DNA from: Halodesulfovibrio aestuarii
GTDB taxonomy: Bacteria > Desulfobacterota > Desulfovibrionia > Desulfovibrionales > Desulfovibrionaceae
Length of the DNA stretch: 64,000 nt
Reading direction: 5' to 3' (one strand)
Assembly: GCF_050571805.1 (NCBI RefSeq)
Contig: NZ_CP192219.1
Position numbers and translations under genes: made by a program. Under the pieces are notes generated by a model that saw only the letters and a list, made by a program, of their open reading frames with translations, was not told where the DNA came from and ran no database searches. This document shows positions 58,990 to 64,000 of the stretch, piece after piece; position 1 is the stretch's first letter, and the number at the start of each line of letters is the position of its first letter.

Positions 58990-61146
58990 GTGAAAATGAA
59001 AAAAAATATATTGTTGACTCTTTTGCTCGCAAGCATTTTGTCCGGTTGCAGCACTCCAAATCTGGTTCGCTCGAAAGCGCCTTCTGGATTGTCTATGGAA
59101 GCTGAAACAATGGGCAGGGCAAATCCCGGATACATTCAATGGCTTGAAAAGCAAGCGATGCTTACAACTTCAGGAAAATTATCAACGGTTGTTTCCGGTA
59201 CAAATTTGTTTTGGCTAGGTCCGTATGAAAAGCCGCGTGTTGAGATGATGCTTAACATTGCTCCTGTATGGTTGACCTTTGATGCCACCCGAACTCTCCC
59301 TGCAGGATCCAGTTCTGTCCTTTCTGCACTCCAAAGCGAGAGATACCTGCGGACAATGCAGGACCTCGGCATACGGGGTATTCATATTAAATCCATGCGG
59401 GAAAGCGGGCTTATATGGGGAAGCCCTTCAAAACAACGTCAGCTCGGTGATGATACCGTGAGCTATCTATTTTCTAGAGGATTCGGTGACGAAAAAGGTT
59501 TTGATGCTTTTTTACAGAAAGCGAATAAGCAAGGGATGATAGTTGGTGATACCGTAGTCCCGTTTGCAACAGGACGCGGCGCTGACTACTTTTTGAGTGT
59601 CCGGGGGGTGGATACATACAAGGGATTATATTGTATGGTCGAGGTGCCGCGTGAGTTCTGGAAGAACCTTCCTGAAATAACTACACGTAGTCGTGCAGTT
59701 CTGGTGGACGATGTCTCGTTGCGCGCATTACGTAGTGCACGCATTCTGCCACCGCCTCTTGTGCGTGATTCTCTTGATCTCTCGTTAACTCCATTGAATT
59801 GGTATGCCACAGGAGTAGTACACGGGCTGGACGGAAACGGTCGTCGTTTTGTTTATCTTGGGTATGGCTCAGAAGCGCGTCCGATCTTAAACTGGAATGA
59901 TCCTTCCAAGTCTGCACGTCGTCTTATTTCCGGTTCGCTTATTCAGGAGATCGGTATGCTTCATGCCGCAATGACAAGCGTGCATGTTTCCCCGTTGTAT
60001 GGAGTAGAACCGACATATCCGAATGCCGATATATCCGGATTTGGTGTGGGTGATACTGCTGTGCAGGCAGCCAGAGAGATTGCGCAGGAAGTCCGGCGTT
60101 ATGGTGGTTGGACATTCTTGCAGGACAACCTTCCGCTTCCGGATGTTAAAGCAGCAATGGAGCGTGGTGTTGATTTTACGGTGAACCATTCGTTTTCAAC
60201 CGGGGCTCTATATGCCTATGCCACCGGCGACACGTCTATGCTCACTCAAAGCCTCTATACTGTGCTGCAGATGGGGATTAATCAAAAAAGGTTTATTAAC
60301 TGTATTCAGCCGGAACAGTATATAGACTTTTCACTCCCTTTTATGTTCAATCCTAATCAAAAACAGAACTCTGAAATCAGAAGCAAATACTTAGATAATA
60401 TTCGAGAAAAACTCACTGCGACTGGCGGGGATGTTTTCTTTTCCGGTCGTAAACTTTATCTGACACCGGCAGCATATGTGGCAAATATTCAAGGCATCCG
60501 TGATTACCGGAACCTTACAGAAAAACAACGGCAAGCAATAAGCGATGGTTTAACGTTACTTGGACATACTCAGGCAATGCAGCCGGGGATATTTATGCTC
60601 TCTGCTGATGAACTGCTGGGTGTATTTCCACTGCCGGCAGGGATACTTGATTATACAACTGAAGAAGATGCCTTACGCCAGAATGTTTCCGGTGCGTATG
60701 ATCTGACATCTCGCGGAGGGAATAATATTCTCACTGAGATAGGGCTTCCAAAGGCGCCGACTGCTTTTGATAACATCGACACAGAAGTACATATGGCAGA
60801 ATCCTTTGTCGGTAATATGCGTCGGATTATTAAATTGCGTAATGCGTTAGGAATGCAGAACGCAACATTAATGCAGATTCCGAAGGTAAAGAATAAGGGC
60901 GTGTTGATTCAAGTTTTCCAGTTACCTTCAAACAATAGTCTGAGTGCTACAGCAGCAGTGAATGTCATTAATTTTGGAGATTCGCCAGCATCGGAAGAGT
61001 TCTCTTTATTAAAAACTTTGGCCAGTGGAAACGTCGGGCTTGAAGATCTGCTGACTGGTGAAAACGTGAGCGCTGCACATAATGCTTTTTCTGTGTCAGT
61101 TCCACCGCGGACTGCACGAACTTATGTTGTTCGCAGTATAAAGTAA
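58990..61146 (+). CDS. Lipoprotein resembling an inactive GH13/trehalose-synthase enzyme
   Basis: 718 residues. The signal peptide ends in the lipobox ILSGC (Cys20 from the GTG start, which has GGAG six bases upstream). The rest follows the GH13 TreS layout: LGIRGIHIKSM-like strand, GVGDTAVQAAREIAQEV, GGWTFLQDNLPLPDV, VDFTVNHSFSTGAL, then a C-terminal beta domain after ESFVGNMRRIIKLRNALG. The catalytic Asp and Glu positions appear replaced (GVGDT for RLDAV; LQDN for EAN), so it is probably not an active hydrolase. The family call is from memory and moderate. It may bind sugars at the envelope. Confidence 0.6.
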   Translation: MKMKKNILLTLLLASILSGCSTPNLVRSKAPSGLSMEAETMGRANPGYIQWLEKQAMLTTSGKLSTVVSGTNLFWLGPYEKPRVEMMLNIAPVWLTFDATRTLPAGSSSVLSALQSERYLRTMQDLGIRGIHIKSMRESGLIWGSPSKQRQLGDDTVSYLFSRGFGDEKGFDAFLQKANKQGMIVGDTVVPFATGRGADYFLSVRGVDTYKGLYCMVEVPREFWKNLPEITTRSRAVLVDDVSLRALRSARILPPPLVRDSLDLSLTPLNWYATGVVHGLDGNGRRFVYLGYGSEARPILNWNDPSKSARRLISGSLIQEIGMLHAAMTSVHVSPLYGVEPTYPNADISGFGVGDTAVQAAREIAQEVRRYGGWTFLQDNLPLPDVKAAMERGVDFTVNHSFSTGALYAYATGDTSMLTQSLYTVLQMGINQKRFINCIQPEQYIDFSLPFMFNPNQKQNSEIRSKYLDNIREKLTATGGDVFFSGRKLYLTPAAYVANIQGIRDYRNLTEKQRQAISDGLTLLGHTQAMQPGIFMLSADELLGVFPLPAGILDYTTEEDALRQNVSGAYDLTSRGGNNILTEIGLPKAPTAFDNIDTEVHMAESFVGNMRRIIKLRNALGMQNATLMQIPKVKNKGVLIQVFQLPSNNSLSATAAVNVINFGDSPASEEFSLLKTLASGNVGLEDLLTGENVSAAHNAFSVSVPPRTARTYVVRSIK

Positions 61147-61260
61147 GAACGTTCAGTTATTGGAAAAGGGGCTTTTTGATAAGCATAATGGACTGTTGGC
61201 TGCTTATGTTTCATAGTTTCTTGATGTGACGCTAGCGCACTGCGACTTTTATTTATTCAC

Positions 61261-61299
61261 AAAAAAAAATGTGATTCCCTAGGGAATCACATTTTTTTT
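61261..61299. terminator. Bidirectional terminator
   Basis: AAAAAAATGTGATTCCC and GGGAATCACATTTTTTT form a symmetric stem with a TA loop. It separates the lipoprotein gene and the convergent trmFO. Confidence 0.95.
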
Positions 61300-61304
61300 G
61301 TTTG

Positions 61305-62654
61305 TTACAAACAGCAGTCTTCGAGTGTTTTTTTCTGTTCTTCAAACCATGCTGTAAAGGCTTCGCGTGCACGCTGTGCGTAGAGTGCTTTGCGATCCTT
61401 TTTGCGGGCTTTGCGATTCAATGCCGGTGTGAGGCCGAATTGAACATTTGCAGGCTGGAAGTTTTTCTGCTCTGTGCGTAGGTGAGTAAGCAGACCACCG
61501 AGGCAGCTTTCTGCCGGAGGTTCTGCAAGCGGCAGTTGTTTCGCTTTTGCGGCTAGCAAGGTGCCAACCCACAGACCGCATGCCGCAGACTCTACATATC
61601 CTTCCACACCAGTAATCTGACCTGCAAGATAGATTTTGGGATGAGTTTTAAGTGCAAGTTCGTTGGTCAGAGTTTTGGGCGCATTCACATACGTGTTGCG
61701 GTGGACACTGCCGTAGCGGATAAATTCTGCATTTTCCAGACCCGGAATCATGCGGAAGATTCGATCCTGTTCTTTGTACTTGAGTTTTGTCTGGCAACCT
61801 ACAAGGTTGAACATGGACTTGTTCAAGTTTTCAGTACGTAATTGAACCAACGCAAAAGGACGTTCGCCTGTGCGCGGGTCTGTAAAACCTACCGGTTTGA
61901 AAGAACCGAAAGCAAGAGTCATTTCGCCGCGTTCTGCAAGCGCTTCAATCGGCATGCAGCCTTCAAAATGTATTTCTTTTTCGAAATCTTTTGTCGGGGC
62001 TTTTTCGCCTGCAATAAGTGCTTCGCGAAGCGCATGATACTCTTCTTCGTTTAATGCGCAGTTGAGATAGTCATCATCATCCGGATTGTAGCGGGAACCC
62101 CAGAAGGCAATATCCATATTAATGGAATCCGCTGCGATGATTGGAGCAATTGCATCATAGAAGTACAGATGTGTTGCATCAACGGCTTTTGCAAGGGATT
62201 CACTGAGTGCGTCACTGGCCAGTGGCCCTGCAGCAAGGACAACTGCATCGAAATCTGCAAGTTCTTCAGCTTCAAGGGATGTAATTTCTTTATGTACGAG
62301 GGTGATATTTTCATCCTCGTTGATTGCTTTGGTGATGTAGTCACTAAACAGTTCACGGTTTACAGCCAACGCTTTACCGGCAGGAACATGCGTAGCTTCT
62401 GCTGCTTCGAGCACAAGGCTGTCGAGTTCACGCATCTCCTGTTTCAGAACGCCTACAGCAGCGTCTGGCTGGTCGGAGCGGAAGGAGTTGGAACAAACAA
62501 GTTCTGCAAGTCCTTCATAGCTATGTGCAGGAGAGTATTTCTCCGGTTTCATTTCAAATATAGTAACAGCGACTCCGGCTCGGGAAAGCTTGCGGGCACA
62601 TTCACAGCCGGCAAGACCACCGCCGATAATAGCAATATTGGATAGTTCTGACAC
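61305..62654 (-). CDS. trmFO: Folate-dependent tRNA uracil-5 methyltransferase TrmFO
   Basis: 449 residues. It starts with the FAD motif IIGGGLAGCECARKL, and has VCSNSFRSDQPDAAVGVLKQE, AGPLASDALSESL and ITGVEGYVESAACGL, all TrmFO hallmarks. It makes m5U54 in tRNA using methylenetetrahydrofolate and FADH2. The start is GTG after AGGAGG. It is downstream of the glucan phosphorylase gene but separated by a terminator. Confidence 0.97.
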   Translation of the reverse strand: MSELSNIAIIGGGLAGCECARKLSRAGVAVTIFEMKPEKYSPAHSYEGLAELVCSNSFRSDQPDAAVGVLKQEMRELDSLVLEAAEATHVPAGKALAVNRELFSDYITKAINEDENITLVHKEITSLEAEELADFDAVVLAAGPLASDALSESLAKAVDATHLYFYDAIAPIIAADSINMDIAFWGSRYNPDDDDYLNCALNEEEYHALREALIAGEKAPTKDFEKEIHFEGCMPIEALAERGEMTLAFGSFKPVGFTDPRTGERPFALVQLRTENLNKSMFNLVGCQTKLKYKEQDRIFRMIPGLENAEFIRYGSVHRNTYVNAPKTLTNELALKTHPKIYLAGQITGVEGYVESAACGLWVGTLLAAKAKQLPLAEPPAESCLGGLLTHLRTEQKNFQPANVQFGLTPALNRKARKKDRKALYAQRAREAFTAWFEEQKKTLEDCCL

Positions 62655-62711
62655 AGAAGCCTCCTATGGGAATGTGCGTCAAATAGACCATTGGCTTCAC
62701 TTTAGCAACTG

Positions 62712-62751
62712 TTTTAGAAAGGGCGAAAGTGCTGTGCATGCACCTTCGCCC
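62712..62751 (-). terminator. Intrinsic terminator after the glucan phosphorylase gene
   Basis: On the minus strand GGGCGAAGGTGC / GCACTTTCGCCC pair with one G-U wobble (an A-C mismatch on the plus strand), followed by TTTCT. Confidence 0.8.
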
Positions 62752-62801
62752 CTATATATAATGTTATGATTACGTTCTTCCGCAGTGTGATATGTCGAAT
62801 G

Positions 62802-64000
62802 TCAGGATGTTTCCTGTGGAACTGCCCAGCGAATTAATCCCAATGACCGAGGGTCAATGAGTAGCGGGTTTGTCGGGATAATACGGATTGTATAACCGAA
62901 CCTGCCGGGTTTTGTCGGTGAGACTTTCCCTTCAAAATGTTGCCAGCCTTCAGGGTCAGTGTCGCCTATCGGAGTAAGCTTACGGATGTTACGGGAGGCA
63001 AATTCTCCGTTCTGTTGTACTTGTCCAAAGTAAGCTTCGGTAGAAATGCTGTCACAAGGAATGCCGTTAAGTTTAACATCAACACTTATACGGATGGATT
63101 CTCCTACAAAGGTTTCATCCATAATTTCTATGTTGGCGTTGCGCAAATCAATACCACCCCATTTCGTCATGATATCATTACGCCATTCTGCAAGTTCCCG
63201 TGCCGGCTGGAAATCATATCGGGCCAAGTTATTGTAGTTGTCGTATGCCGGTTTGTAGGCTTTACGGACGTAGTCCATGACCATGCGGTGTGAGTTGAAC
63301 TCAGGTCCCAGTGTGGTGAGTGCTTTTTTCATGCGGTGAATCCACTGTCGGGGAAGACCACCGCGTCCACGATCGTAAAATTCAGGAATAATTTCAAATT
63401 CAAGTACATTGAAGAGCGTGCGGAGCTCAACATAGTCCTGATAGTCAGGATCGGAATACTCTTCGCCTTTGCCGATAGCCCATCCAATACTGTTGTCCGG
63501 TATAAATGCTTCGTCCCACCAGCCGTCAAGAGTACTGAAGGTGAGTACGCCGTTGAAAATTGCCTTCATTCCGCTGGTTCCACATGCTTCATAAGGTCTT
63601 CGTGGTGTGTTGAGCCATATGTCACAGCCTCCCAGCATATATTTGGCGATATCTATGTCATAGTCTTCCAAAAAGACCATGTGGAAGCGGTAGTCTAAGC
63701 TACGACAGGTGGATACGACTTCTTTTATGTATTTTTTGCCTTCGCTGTCCGCGGGATGCGCTTTACCTGCAAAAACGAACTGAATAGGTCGATCGACATC
63801 TTTAAACAAACGAAGCAGTCTGTCCTTTTCACGCATTATAAGGTTTGCGCGTTTGTAGGTTGCAAAGCGTCTGGCGAAGCCTATTGTAAGTGCTTGCGGG
63901 TTCAGGATTTCGTCTGCATTTTGAATGTCCTGTTTACGTGCACCGTACGCCTGTAGTTGCTTGCGAAGACGATGACGGGCAAAGTCTACAAGGCGTGCGC
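62802..64000 (-). CDS. glgP: Alpha-glucan (glycogen/maltodextrin) phosphorylase, C-terminal part
   Basis: At least 399 residues; the frame stays open to the right edge, so the N-terminus lies outside the window. Visible are LTIGFARRFATYKRA and FVFAGKAHPAD of the GT35 C-terminal domain, and EACGTSGMKAIFNGVLTFSTLDG, in which the Lys of SGMK binds pyridoxal phosphate. It is the alpha-glucan phosphorylase subtype, releasing glucose-1-phosphate from glycogen or maltodextrins. The Met at 63836 is internal, not the start. A terminator follows downstream. Confidence 0.93.
   Translation of the reverse strand, partial: ARLVDFARHRLRKQLQAYGARKQDIQNADEILNPQALTIGFARRFATYKRANLIMREKDRLLRLFKDVDRPIQFVFAGKAHPADSEGKKYIKEVVSTCRSLDYRFHMVFLEDYDIDIAKYMLGGCDIWLNTPRRPYEACGTSGMKAIFNGVLTFSTLDGWWDEAFIPDNSIGWAIGKGEEYSDPDYQDYVELRTLFNVLEFEIIPEFYDRGRGGLPRQWIHRMKKALTTLGPEFNSHRMVMDYVRKAYKPAYDNYNNLARYDFQPARELAEWRNDIMTKWGGIDLRNANIEIMDETFVGESIRISVDVKLNGIPCDSISTEAYFGQVQQNGEFASRNIRKLTPIGDTDPEGWQHFEGKVSPTKPGRFGYTIRIIPTNPLLIDPRSLGLIRWAVPQETS

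Overview
The window reads as a contiguous chromosomal segment of a Gram-negative, flagellated sulfate-reducing bacterium of the Desulfovibrionales type. I infer this from moderate G+C content, LptE (an outer-membrane LPS factor), a fused AccA-AccD carboxyltransferase, and the long rpmF-plsX-fab / rib-nusB-leuS synteny. It resembles Halodesulfovibrio or Desulfovibrio; that placement is inference from gene content, not from a search. I see no phage, insertion sequence, CRISPR array, tRNA or rRNA. Almost all of the window is housekeeping, with small lineage-specific hypotheticals between the blocks.

Layout. 1-5.8 kb: an HI0933-type flavoprotein, a YheT-type hydrolase, the GTPase TypA and a purine nucleoside phosphorylase. 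5.9-13.1 kb: one co-directional run of motA, motB and a PilZ protein, then a complete but divergent acetyl-CoA carboxylase (biotin carboxylase, fused alpha-beta carboxyltransferase, biotinyl-type protein), a small hypothetical gene and ssb. 13.1-21.6 kb: a HAD-like protein, a small gene behind a SAM-I (S-box) riboswitch, murJ, several hypotheticals, an AI-2E/PerM-type permease, mazG and a cvpA-like gene. 21.7-31.8 kb: an HDOD plus GAF/PAS pair, a MoaD/ThiS-like protein, recQ, lon, an acylphosphatase, radC and holA.

32-50 kb: the minus-strand biosynthetic backbone. Read in the direction of transcription it is DUF177-rpmF-plsX-fabH-fabG-acpP-fabF (lipid synthesis), glyA, a dCMP deaminase-like gene-ribD-ribE-ribBA-ribH (riboflavin), nusB-leuS and lptE-holA. 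Intrinsic terminators divide it into transcription units. A DUF188 protein and a DUF697 membrane protein sit between leuS and lptE. 50-64 kb: rpmB, fxsA, a large membrane glycosyltransferase, a MATE transporter, a thiamine-binding-type protein, a Ca/Na antiporter, a degenerate shikimate-kinase-like protein, a ferredoxin-nitroreductase fusion, a lipoprotein resembling an inactive GH13/trehalose-synthase enzyme, trmFO, and the C-terminal part of an alpha-glucan phosphorylase cut by the window end.

The most interesting signals are regulatory RNAs. A textbook SAM-I riboswitch with its own promoter and terminator drives only a small gene of unknown function. Two further candidate structured RNAs lie between nusB and leuS. 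Many start codons given here were moved downstream from the longest open frame to the start served by a Shine-Dalgarno sequence.
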